Assembly (NCBI RefSeq): GCF_013409995.1
Contig: NZ_JACCBX010000014.1
Span: forward strand, 62,001-126,000
Length of the DNA: 64,000 nt
Reading direction: 5' to 3'
Origin: Neobacillus driksii
GTDB taxonomy: Bacteria > Bacillota > Bacilli > Bacillales > Cytobacillaceae
Shown here: one piece after another, positions 24,007 to 32,233 of the stretch
How positions within the stretch are numbered: position 1 is the stretch's first letter
Layout of the letters: every line of letters begins with the position of its first letter
Made by a program: the position numbers and the translations under genes
The notes under the pieces: model-generated
Told to the model about the DNA's origin: nothing
Seen by the model: the letters and a program-made list of their open reading frames with translations, nothing else
Databases searched by the model: none

Positions 24007-25379
24007 AAAAAGACTATGTGTTTCATCGAGATTTAAAAAAGGAGTACCCAATTATTACCCACGGTGAAGGGGTCTATCTCATAGATGAAAACGGGAAAAA
24101 ATATTTGGATGCTTGCTCGGGGGCGGTTGCAGCCAACTTGGGTCATGGGATTTCTTCTATTGGAGAGGCGATGGCAGAACAAGCAAAAAAAGCGGCTTTT
24201 GTCCATACAATGCGTTTTGAGACAAAAGCGTTGCATGCACTAGCTGAAACAATCGGAAAAATGGCACCAAACCATTTAAATAAAGTGTATTTTACAACCG
24301 GAGGCTCAGAAGCAAATGAAAGCGCTTTGAAGCTGGCGAGGCAATTTCATAAGGATGCCGGCAGACCCCAAAAACACATTGTGATCGGGCGCTGGCAATC
24401 ATATCACGGTAACACCATCGGTTCTTTATCAGCAGGAGGAGACGTTAAAAGAAGACATGCATACACTCCTAATCTTTTAAACTATGCCCATGTCTATTCT
24501 CCGTACTGCCACCGATGTCCATACGATCGTCAAAAAGATGATTGTCTCTCCAAACAAAACTGGACGTGTGTAACGGATATTGAAAGAACCATTTTAGAGC
24601 TTGGTCCTGAGAACGTGTCGGTATTTATCGCCGAACCGATTGTCGGAAGCCAGCAAGGTGCTGTTCCACCGCCGCCGGGGTATTTTGAGAAAGTTAGAGA
24701 GTTGTGTGACCGTTACGAAATCGTCTTAATTATCGATGAAGTGATGACTGGATTCGGCCGTACTGGTACCAACTTTGCGACAGAACAGATTGGAATCGAA
24801 CCTGATATTATCACGTTTGGAAAAGGGGTTTCGGCAGGATATGCTCCGCTGGCCGGGATGATTGTTCATGAACGGTTGATAGATGGGCTTATTCAAAACA
24901 GCGATGGAAAATTTATTCACGGCTATACCTATAGCGGGCATCCTGTGGCAGTGGCAGCCGGCCTTGCTGCCCTAGATGTATATAAGCGTGACAGGGTGCT
25001 GGAAAATGTGAAAGAGCAGAGTTCTTACCTTTTCGATAGGCTTTTAGAACTTAAGCAAAAACATACCTGTATATCCGATGTCCGGGGCAGGGGGCTTTTA
25101 ATTGGAATGGAGCTTATCAAGGATTGTGAGCGTGATTTACTGTTCAATCCATCTGAAAAGGCAGCTGAAACATTGAATAGTATTGCGATGGAACTTGGTG
25201 CGGTTTTTTATCCGGGTACCGGTTCAATTGACGGTACAAATGGGGAACATCTAATTATCAGCCCCCCTTTAAATGTCATGAAAAAAGAGATTGATGAGAT
25301 TGTGAGAATATTAGATGAATCATTATCAATATTCGAAGGTCAATTAAGAAAGGATGAGGCATATGAAATTGCAAAGTAA
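23994..25379 (+). CDS. yodT: Class III PLP aminotransferase, YodT-like
   Basis: From the ATG at 23994, inside the thiolase end, the protein is 461 residues. It has GGSEANESALKLAR, the cofactor stack site HGNTIGSLSAGG, the aspartate in IIDEVMTGFGRTGT and the PLP lysine in TFGKGVSAGYAPLAG (about 276). A Cys-rich insert at about 175-200 (YCHRCPYDRQKDDC) could hold a metal and is shared with some class III relatives. By cluster analogy with B. subtilis yodT it probably removes the 3-amino group of N6-acetyl-beta-lysine. The upstream frame extension (from 23952) is not needed. Confidence 0.88.
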   Translation: MDGIKKDYVFHRDLKKEYPIITHGEGVYLIDENGKKYLDACSGAVAANLGHGISSIGEAMAEQAKKAAFVHTMRFETKALHALAETIGKMAPNHLNKVYFTTGGSEANESALKLARQFHKDAGRPQKHIVIGRWQSYHGNTIGSLSAGGDVKRRHAYTPNLLNYAHVYSPYCHRCPYDRQKDDCLSKQNWTCVTDIERTILELGPENVSVFIAEPIVGSQQGAVPPPPGYFEKVRELCDRYEIVLIIDEVMTGFGRTGTNFATEQIGIEPDIITFGKGVSAGYAPLAGMIVHERLIDGLIQNSDGKFIHGYTYSGHPVAVAAGLAALDVYKRDRVLENVKEQSSYLFDRLLELKQKHTCISDVRGRGLLIGMELIKDCERDLLFNPSEKAAETLNSIAMELGAVFYPGTGSIDGTNGEHLIISPPLNVMKKEIDEIVRILDESLSIFEGQLRKDEAYEIAK

Positions 25380-26652
25380 AACAAAAGAAATTCAAGAGAA
25401 AGCACGAAAGCATCTATCTCCTGTCATGACAAGGGTCACCGAACTAGTCATTGAAAAAGCGCATGGCGCAAAATTTTGGACGACAGACGGAAAAGAATAT
25501 ATCGATTTCGTCTCAGGAGTGGCCGTCAATGCAGTGGGACATACGAACAAAAAAATGGTGGAAGCCATTCAGAAGCAAGCTGAAGCCTTGATACATCTTG
25601 GGTTGAACTATGGTTATTATGAAACGGCGGCAAATTTGGCAGAAAAGCTTGCTCATATCACTCCCGGAAATTTAGACACTGTTTTTTTCTCCAATTCGGG
25701 AGCTGAAGCCATTGACGGTGCGCTTAAACTGGCAAAAGCGGCAACAGGCAGACCGGCCATTATTGCTTTTGAAGGATCGTTTCATGGCCGTACATTAGGA
25801 GCAACAGCCATTACGGCATCAAGCTCTAAATACCGTCGTTATTATGAACCAATTTTAGGTGAGGTGTACCACGTTCCATATCCGTACCCAGCCCAGCTGA
25901 GAAACATTAAAGAAGAAGACGCAGAAGAGTACTGCTTGAATCAGCTTCAAAAATTGTTCGATTTACGTGTGGATCCTTCACGTGTAGCGGCCATCGTCAT
26001 TGAACCGGTAATGGGTGAGGGCGGCTATTATCCGGCACCGCCAAGCTTTTTGCAGGAATTAAGAAAGATTACAGATGAACACGGCATTTTGCTTATTTTT
26101 GACGAAGTACAAACAGGATTTGGCCGTACAGGTAAAATGTTCGCGGCGGAGCATGCGAATGTGACTCCTGATATTTTGGTTCTGGCAAAAGCCCTATCTG
26201 GCGGCATGCCTCTTGGTGCCATTGTAGCAAGTCGTGAGCTTCATGAAAAATGGCCGACGGCTGGTCATGGTTCGACATTTGGAGGAAATCCAGTTTCTTG
26301 TGCTGCGGCATTGGCAAACATTGAGGTCATTGAGGAAGAGAAGTTAGTAGAACGCAGTGCTACACTCGGTGCCAAGATTGTCGGCCGACTTCATAACTCG
26401 GTAGGACATTTACCTGGCATCGTTGAAGTCCGAGGAGTCGGCATGATGATCGGTATTGAATTCGATTCGCATTCTGCTGCTTTATTTGTACCGAAAATTA
26501 AATCGAAAGCACTGGAAAGTGGCTTGCTCATTATGAACTGCGGTGTAAGCGGGCAAACGATCCGATTAATGCTTCCTCTTAATATTCAAGAAGATGTGCT
26601 TGATAAAGGATTAACCATTTTAGAAGATGTGATAACAGAAACAATTTCATGA
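25363..26652 (+). CDS. gabT: 4-aminobutyrate aminotransferase, GabT-like
   Basis: The 429-residue class III aminotransferase has NSGAEAIDGALKLAKAATG, the HGRT motif in SFHGRTLGAT, IFDEVQTGFGRTGKMFAAEH and the PLP lysine in LAKALSGGMPLGAIV (about 265). These are GabT features. It would convert GABA and 2-oxoglutarate to succinate semialdehyde and glutamate. The ATG at 25363 has AAGGA eight bases upstream. ATG 25354 overlaps that site. It overlaps the preceding aminotransferase gene by 17 bases and is followed by a GabD-like gene, which supports the GABA assignment. Ornithine or N-acetylornithine could be alternative substrates. Confidence 0.87.
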   Translation: MKLQSKTKEIQEKARKHLSPVMTRVTELVIEKAHGAKFWTTDGKEYIDFVSGVAVNAVGHTNKKMVEAIQKQAEALIHLGLNYGYYETAANLAEKLAHITPGNLDTVFFSNSGAEAIDGALKLAKAATGRPAIIAFEGSFHGRTLGATAITASSSKYRRYYEPILGEVYHVPYPYPAQLRNIKEEDAEEYCLNQLQKLFDLRVDPSRVAAIVIEPVMGEGGYYPAPPSFLQELRKITDEHGILLIFDEVQTGFGRTGKMFAAEHANVTPDILVLAKALSGGMPLGAIVASRELHEKWPTAGHGSTFGGNPVSCAAALANIEVIEEEKLVERSATLGAKIVGRLHNSVGHLPGIVEVRGVGMMIGIEFDSHSAALFVPKIKSKALESGLLIMNCGVSGQTIRLMLPLNIQEDVLDKGLTILEDVITETIS

Positions 26653-26701
26653 AACTAATTTTCGATTCTTCGGGAATACCACGAAAAAGGAGGTCAAGTT
26701 T

Positions 26702-28162
26702 ATGTTTAGTCAAATCAAAACAGATATCCTTCAGGGAGATCTTTATATAAATGGAAAATGGGTTAGTGCCCCCGATCAGTCCTATTTTGAAAGCGTAAAT
26801 CCGGCAACGGGGGAACTTGTCGGTATATGTGCAGCCGCGACAACGGAGCAAGTGAATGAGGCCGTCGCAACTGCGAATGAAGCTTATTCACAATGGAAGA
26901 ACATCCCCATTCCAGAACGAGCGGCTTATTTAACGAAAGCAGCCCAATTGTTTGAAATACGAAAAGAGGAACTTGCTCGTGTCATGACAATGGAAATGGG
27001 CAAAGTGCTGCCTGAGTCTTTAGGCGAAGTTGGAGTGGTCATCGCGACTGCTCAATATATGGCAGGCGAGGGACGACGCCTCTTTGGAGAAACGGTCCCT
27101 GCAGGGTTCCCAGATCGAAACGTAAGAATGGTTCGTGAACCTCTTGGAGTTGTGGCGTGCATTACCCCCTGGAACTTCCCTGTTGCACTTGGTTCCTACA
27201 AAATCTTTTCAGCTCTGATTGCTGGTAATACCGTCGTATGGAAACCGGCTTCAGAGGTAGCGCTATCAGCAAAGATTTTCGTAGAAGTGTTAGATGAAGC
27301 AGGATTCCCAGCAGGGGTTGTCAATTTAATTACAGGTTCAGGTAGAACAGTCGGGCAAACACTCACAGAGCATTTGGATGTTAAAGTCATTTCGTTTACG
27401 GGCTCAACTGAAGTCGGACAAAAGCTGGCGGAAATGAGCAGTAAAACGTTAAAACGTATTTCATTGGAACTGGGTGGAAAAAATGCAGTGATCGTCTTGA
27501 AGGATGCGGACTTGGACAAGGCGGCAGACGGAATCGTAAAATCGGCGTTTACGACAACTGGACAACGCTGTACAGCGGCAAGCCGAGTAATCGTCGAGCG
27601 ACCAGTAAAGGATTTACTTGTCCAAAAAGTAGTTGACTTAACAAAGTCTATGAAAATAGGAAATGGACTTGAAGAAGGGAAACAATTGGGCCCTCTCGTA
27701 AATGAAGACCAGCTTCATACAGTCGAAAAATATGTAAAAAAAGCGATTGAAGAAGGTGGAAAAACTGTAACAGGCGGCCAGCGTGTCAAAGAATTGGGCG
27801 GCTATTATTATGAGCCGACAATCATTGAGAATGTGAAACCGAATGATACCATTGCACAGGAAGAAATATTTGGTCCTGTTCTTGCCATCATTGAAGTAGA
27901 TTCATATGAGGCAGCAATGGAGGTAAATAACGGGACAATTTATGGGTTATCGACTTCCATTTATACAGAGAGCCTTCATTATGCGAACCGGGCGGCAAAG
28001 GAAGCGGTAAGCGGACTTGTCTATATTAATAACGGAACGTCTAATGCCGAAATGGGTGTGGCATTTGGAGGCATGAAAATGTCCGGAAATGGACACCGTG
28101 AAGTTTCCCATCATGCATTCGATGTCATGACAGAGTGGAAGTCGATTTATACAAACTATTAA
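26702..28162 (+). CDS. gabD: NAD(P)-dependent succinate semialdehyde dehydrogenase, GabD-like
   Basis: The 486-residue aldehyde dehydrogenase has the cofactor loop ITPWNFPVALGSYK (about 155-168), the general-base Glu in LELGGKN (about 255) and the catalytic Cys in TTGQRCTAASR (about 289). The C-terminal GGMKMSGNGHREVSHHAFD is the usual end motif. After GabT it would oxidise succinate semialdehyde to succinate and so close the pathway into the TCA cycle. Related enzymes act on 2-oxoglutarate semialdehyde, and that cannot be excluded by eye. AAGGAGG lies before the ATG, and only 49 bases separate it from gabT. Confidence 0.87.
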   Translation: MFSQIKTDILQGDLYINGKWVSAPDQSYFESVNPATGELVGICAAATTEQVNEAVATANEAYSQWKNIPIPERAAYLTKAAQLFEIRKEELARVMTMEMGKVLPESLGEVGVVIATAQYMAGEGRRLFGETVPAGFPDRNVRMVREPLGVVACITPWNFPVALGSYKIFSALIAGNTVVWKPASEVALSAKIFVEVLDEAGFPAGVVNLITGSGRTVGQTLTEHLDVKVISFTGSTEVGQKLAEMSSKTLKRISLELGGKNAVIVLKDADLDKAADGIVKSAFTTTGQRCTAASRVIVERPVKDLLVQKVVDLTKSMKIGNGLEEGKQLGPLVNEDQLHTVEKYVKKAIEEGGKTVTGGQRVKELGGYYYEPTIIENVKPNDTIAQEEIFGPVLAIIEVDSYEAAMEVNNGTIYGLSTSIYTESLHYANRAAKEAVSGLVYINNGTSNAEMGVAFGGMKMSGNGHREVSHHAFDVMTEWKSIYTNY

Positions 28163-28196
28163 TAAACGGGCCATATCTAGTAGAAGGTGGGAGAAT

Positions 28197-29714
28197 ATGA
28201 GAAAACACCGTATTGGAATTGCATTCTTTTACCATGAATCCCACAGTTTTAGTCCGATGAAAACCGAAATCGAACAGTTTCGAAATGAAGGCTACTATAT
28301 CGGCGAGGAAATTTATGATGCCTATTCAGGAACGAAAACTGAGGTGGGCGGGTTTCTGGATGTATTGATACAGGAGGATGTAGAAATTGTGCCGCTGCTT
28401 TGTGCGGCAGCGGTCCCATCAGGCGTAGTGTCAACTGAAGCATATTCAATCATCGAAGAGCAAATGCTCCAGTCAATCCGGGAGGCTGGAAGGCTCGATG
28501 GTTTATTGCTGGCACTGCATGGAGCAATGGTCGTGGAGGACCTCTTCGATCCGGAAGAGCATTTACTGGGAAAAATTCGTGAGCTGATCGGCCCGATTGT
28601 CCCGATCGCGACAACACTGGATATGCACGCCAATTTAAGTGAAAAAATGATTGATTACACACCGCTTCATTTTGGATTTAAAACATATCCACATGTTGAT
28701 ATGTATGAACAAGGCGTGCATGCTTCAATTGCTTTATTGAAGCAATTAAAGGAAGGTGTGCATTATTATGCTTCTTTTGAAAAATTGCCAATGATGCCTC
28801 CCTCTATCAATATGAGAACTGCAGAAGGACCAATGTACAAAATGATAGAGTGGGCGAAACAAGCCGAAGAGGAAGAAGGAATTTATAATGTGTCCGTATT
28901 TGGCGGCTTTCCTTACTCGGATATTCCGATGGTCGGTGCAAGTGTACTTGTTGTTTCGTTCGATCCGCAAAAAGGAAAAGAGACTGCCCAAAAGATGGCC
29001 TCCTTGTTCTGGAGTGTAAGAGAAGAATTTATCATGGATTTGCCCGGTGTAAAAGAAGGACTCAATTTGGCGATGTCGATTGAAGATGACAAACCGGTCG
29101 TGCTGGCGGACATCTCGGATAATCCTCTAAGCTGCGGGAGCGGGGATACAACAGAGCTGCTTCGGGAGATGTTGAAGATGAACATTCCTGACACGCTGTT
29201 TGGAGGACTCTACGATCCAGAATCCATTGAGGCCTGTCGCAAGAAGGGAACCGGAAATAAGGTATTGTTGTCCCTTGGAGGGAAAGTATCGCCTGAATTT
29301 GGGGAGTCCGTACAAGTGGAAGCAACGGTAGTAGCCTTATCAGATGGTGTATTTCACAATTCTGGACCGTTCAATCAGCATTTAAGAGTCGATTTAAAGG
29401 GTGCGGCCCACATACGTGTGGGCAATATGGATATCCTCCTCATTGGAAGGCCGATGTCAGCAAATGATCCAGAAATGTTTCGTCATATTGGTCTTGAGCC
29501 GCAGGCAAAGAGAATTCTTGGGTTAAAGGCAAAGAATCATTTTCGGGCAGCGTTTGAGCCGATTGTGGGCCGTATCATTTATGTGGATGCACCTGGTGTT
29601 GCATCCAATCGTTTAACAACTTTTATGTATCGTTACATTCCTAAGCCAATATGGCCGCTGGATGATATCGAATATGAAGTAGAACGAAGGAGGACAGAAA
29701 AATGGAAACATTGA
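28197..29714 (+). CDS. M81-family (MlrC-like) metallohydrolase
   Basis: The 505-residue protein has the two-part M81 layout: an N-terminal DUF1485 domain and the C-terminal MlrC region. Probable zinc-site residues appear in FYHESHSFSP (about 10-19), LALHGAMVVEDLFDPE, TTLDMHANLSEK (about 140-151) and FKTYPHVDMYEQG. The best-studied member, MlrC, cleaves peptides formed from microcystin; most others are uncharacterised amidohydrolases. In this cluster a deacetylase for 4-acetamidobutyrate is needed and no M20-type YodQ gene is present, so I infer that this protein may fill that step. It overlaps the acetyltransferase gene by 13 bases. Confidence 0.83.
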   Translation: MRKHRIGIAFFYHESHSFSPMKTEIEQFRNEGYYIGEEIYDAYSGTKTEVGGFLDVLIQEDVEIVPLLCAAAVPSGVVSTEAYSIIEEQMLQSIREAGRLDGLLLALHGAMVVEDLFDPEEHLLGKIRELIGPIVPIATTLDMHANLSEKMIDYTPLHFGFKTYPHVDMYEQGVHASIALLKQLKEGVHYYASFEKLPMMPPSINMRTAEGPMYKMIEWAKQAEEEEGIYNVSVFGGFPYSDIPMVGASVLVVSFDPQKGKETAQKMASLFWSVREEFIMDLPGVKEGLNLAMSIEDDKPVVLADISDNPLSCGSGDTTELLREMLKMNIPDTLFGGLYDPESIEACRKKGTGNKVLLSLGGKVSPEFGESVQVEATVVALSDGVFHNSGPFNQHLRVDLKGAAHIRVGNMDILLIGRPMSANDPEMFRHIGLEPQAKRILGLKAKNHFRAAFEPIVGRIIYVDAPGVASNRLTTFMYRYIPKPIWPLDDIEYEVERRRTEKWKH

Positions 29715-30181
29715 ACAAAACCTATTATGTCGAAGTACCAGCTTCATTGAATCCTGAACAGCAAAAAATGATGATGGAGCTTGAGCAAGATGCGTTTCCG
29801 GGAATAGGAGCAGTAGATGAACAAACCCTTGTCCCACTTACACGCTACGGGAAACTCATTCAATACCGGCAGCAAAATGATCCAAGGCCGATTGCAATTT
29901 GCGAAGTGATGAGAGCTTACAATGATATTCATAAAGCCTACATTTTTGGGTTTTATGTCCGCTCCGACCAGCAAGGGAAAGGAATCGGGAAATTATTTTT
30001 ACAGGAAATTTATCCGATTCTAAAGCAAGATGGTTTTCGTAAGGTTTGCTTAACGGTCAGTACTAAAAACAAGACAGCCGTCAAGTTATATGAAAAATTA
30101 GGGTTTGTCATAAAAGAGACAAGATTAGATGAATTTGGTGAAGGGGAAAATCGCTATTATATGGAATACCTCATTTCTTAA
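29702..30181 (+). CDS. GNAT acetyltransferase, candidate beta-lysine N6-acetyltransferase
   Basis: The 159-residue GNAT protein has motif A with the acetyl-CoA loop VRSDQQGKGIGKLFLQ (about 92-107) and motif B VKLYEKLGFVIKETR. Its gene lies between an M81 hydrolase and kamA. In B. subtilis and in methanogens, KamA/AblA is paired with an acetyltransferase (YodP/AblB) that makes N6-acetyl-beta-lysine, so that role is likely. It is much shorter than the roughly 270-290 residue YodP/AblB enzymes, so it is either a compact replacement or acts on another amine. The start overlaps the upstream stop, with GGAGGACAG as ribosome binding site. Confidence 0.8.
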   Translation: METLNKTYYVEVPASLNPEQQKMMMELEQDAFPGIGAVDEQTLVPLTRYGKLIQYRQQNDPRPIAICEVMRAYNDIHKAYIFGFYVRSDQQGKGIGKLFLQEIYPILKQDGFRKVCLTVSTKNKTAVKLYEKLGFVIKETRLDEFGEGENRYYMEYLIS

Positions 30182-30251
30182 TATCGTAATGATCGAAGGA
30201 GAAATCATTAAAAATGATCGATAAAAAATAGGCTAATTATAGGAGGAGTTT

Positions 30252-31664
30252 ATGATGAGAAACACTTTATTCAAACCAAAAAGACATTGGAAAGAAATCG
30301 AGCTTTGGAAGGATGTTACAGAGGAGCAATGGAACGATTGGGTTTGGCAATTAACGAATACGATCAAAAATTTAGAAGACTTAAAGAAAGTAGTTAACTT
30401 AACACCAGAAGAAGAGGAAGGGGTTTTAATCTCAACAAAAACAATCCCATTAAACATCACGCCATATTATGCATCGCTTATGGACCCAGATGATTCAAGA
30501 TGTCCGGTGCGAATGCAGTCTGTTCCAATTTCTGCGGAATTGCATAAAACAAGATATGATTTAGAAGATCCCCTTCACGAAGATGAAGATTCACCAGTAC
30601 CTGGGTTAACACATCGTTATCCGGATCGCGTATTGTTCCTAGTAACAAACCAATGCTCCATGTACTGCCGTTACTGCACAAGAAGACGCTTCTCCGGACA
30701 AATCGGAATGGGTGTACCAAAGAAACAGTTAGACACAGCCATTAATTATATCGCATCTAACTCACAGATTCGAGATGTGTTAATTTCCGGAGGAGACGGG
30801 CTTCTTATTAATGACAATATTTTAGAATATATTTTAAAGAATTTACGTGAGATTCCGCATGTAGAAATTATTCGTATCGGTACAAGAGCACCTGTCGTAT
30901 TCCCACAGCGTATTACCGAAAATCTTTGTAATATCTTGAAAAAGTATCATCCAGTTTGGTTGAATACACATTTCAATACATCTATTGAAATTACGGAAGA
31001 ATCGAAGCGTGCATGTGAAATGCTTTCAAATGTTGGTGTACCTGTTGGGAATCAGTCTGTTATTTTGGCAGGTATTAACGACAGTGTACCGATCATGAAA
31101 CAGCTTATGCATGACCTTGTTAAAATCCGCGTTCGTCCATATTATATTTACCAATGTGATTTATCAGAAGGGATTGGCCATTTCCGTGCACCAATTAGCA
31201 AAGGATTGGAAATTATGGAAGGACTTCGTGGTCATACATCGGGTTATGCCGTTCCGACATTCATTGTTGATGCCCCGGGTGGAGGAGGCAAAATTCCATT
31301 GCAGCCGAACTATATCATTTCTCAAAGTTCTAATAAGGTCGTATTACGTAACTTTGAAGGTGTCATTACATCTTATCCGGAACCAACAAATTATCAGTCA
31401 GGCAGTGCAGAGGATTACTACAAAAAGGTATATCCTGAAGTGTTTGAAAAGTTTGAAAGTAATGGTGTTCTATCCATTATTGATGATACGAAATTTAACC
31501 TCACACCTGAAGGCTTAAAACGGTTAGATCGCCGCAAAACGTATAAGGAAAATACTGAGCATAGTTCATTAAAAGATAAACGTGACAAACGTGACGAGTT
31601 AAAAGAGAAAAAATTCCAATCACAAATGAAGAAATATGAAACAGTGGGAGCAAAGGAGGAATAA
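30252..31664 (+). CDS. kamA: Lysine 2,3-aminomutase (radical SAM, PLP)
   Basis: The 470-residue enzyme converts L-lysine to L-beta-lysine. The radical SAM cluster motif C-x3-C-x2-C appears as TNQCSMYCRYCTRRRF (about 131-145). The PLP lysine lies in DAPGGGGKIPL (about 345). The pocket segment SGGDGLL and the conserved WLNTHFNTSIEIT are present. The tail after about residue 420 is highly charged (DKRDKRDELKEKKFQSQ), as in Bacillus KamA. Double ATG after AGGAGGAG. This first committed step, with CoA-transferase, thiolase, GabT and GabD around it, makes catabolism more likely than osmolyte synthesis. The enzyme is oxygen sensitive in relatives. Confidence 0.95.
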   Translation: MMRNTLFKPKRHWKEIELWKDVTEEQWNDWVWQLTNTIKNLEDLKKVVNLTPEEEEGVLISTKTIPLNITPYYASLMDPDDSRCPVRMQSVPISAELHKTRYDLEDPLHEDEDSPVPGLTHRYPDRVLFLVTNQCSMYCRYCTRRRFSGQIGMGVPKKQLDTAINYIASNSQIRDVLISGGDGLLINDNILEYILKNLREIPHVEIIRIGTRAPVVFPQRITENLCNILKKYHPVWLNTHFNTSIEITEESKRACEMLSNVGVPVGNQSVILAGINDSVPIMKQLMHDLVKIRVRPYYIYQCDLSEGIGHFRAPISKGLEIMEGLRGHTSGYAVPTFIVDAPGGGGKIPLQPNYIISQSSNKVVLRNFEGVITSYPEPTNYQSGSAEDYYKKVYPEVFEKFESNGVLSIIDDTKFNLTPEGLKRLDRRKTYKENTEHSSLKDKRDKRDELKEKKFQSQMKKYETVGAKEE

Positions 31665-31666
31665 TT

Positions 31667-31945
31667 TTGATTTGTCAATGGTGCGAATCTGACACAGCGC
31701 GTGAAACGAGCAACACAGTGTATTGGGAACTTCCAGATGGAACAAATGCGATCGAAATTAAGGACACACCATCCATTCATTGCTTGGAATGCGGTATGAC
31801 CTATCAAACAGATAATACGGTGAAAGAAATTGAGGATCATCTATTTTTAATCGATTGCTCAAAGCTAGAAAAAAGTATGAAGTATGATACACTTATGGCC
31901 GCTCCACGTTTATTGAAGCGAAACTACTTTGATTTTTCCAAATAA
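31667..31945 (+). CDS. YokU-like two-CxxC zinc protein
   Basis: The 92-residue protein begins ICQWCESDTARE and later has HCLECGMTYQTD, giving two C-x2-C pairs (about residues 3-6 and 39-42) for one zinc. It matches the YokU family, related to the zinc-binding half of MqsA-type proteins, and such genes often follow kamA in Bacillus. A TTG start at 31667 lies two bases after the kamA stop with AAAGGAGGA ahead, so it is tightly coupled. Its role is unknown. Help with kamA assembly or regulation is only a guess from position. Confidence 0.8.
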   Translation: MICQWCESDTARETSNTVYWELPDGTNAIEIKDTPSIHCLECGMTYQTDNTVKEIEDHLFLIDCSKLEKSMKYDTLMAAPRLLKRNYFDFSK

Positions 31946-32002
31946 TTAGCAAGCCGTCTCTCGTTTTTTCGATATTAAGCGAGAGATGAATTTTATTCTT
32001 AT

Positions 32003-32046
32003 GGACAATTTATCCCCATCATCCTGGAAGAAGGGATAAATTGCCC
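32003..32046. repeat. Inverted repeat in the gap before lysP
   Basis: GGACAATTTATCCC (32003-32016) pairs at 13 of 14 bases with 32033-32046 over a 16-base loop. There is no T-run, so it is a regulatory structure or a weak terminator rather than a classic one. A second hairpin (TCTCTCG/CGAGAGA) lies just upstream near 31960-31985. Confidence 0.45.
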
Positions 32047-32233
32047 ATTAGAAATAGAAAGTTTAGCAAACAATCAGTAGGGATAACATAATTCAACTGA
32101 TTGAGGTTTATTTATTATGATTATTTGCATGCGTTTTCTTGTCAGCTAAGTACCTACATCGAAAAAGCAGATGGATAATGCTCTCTAAAAAGTTAGATAG
32201 ATGCTTATCGTACCAAAATGAAGGAGGACAAGA

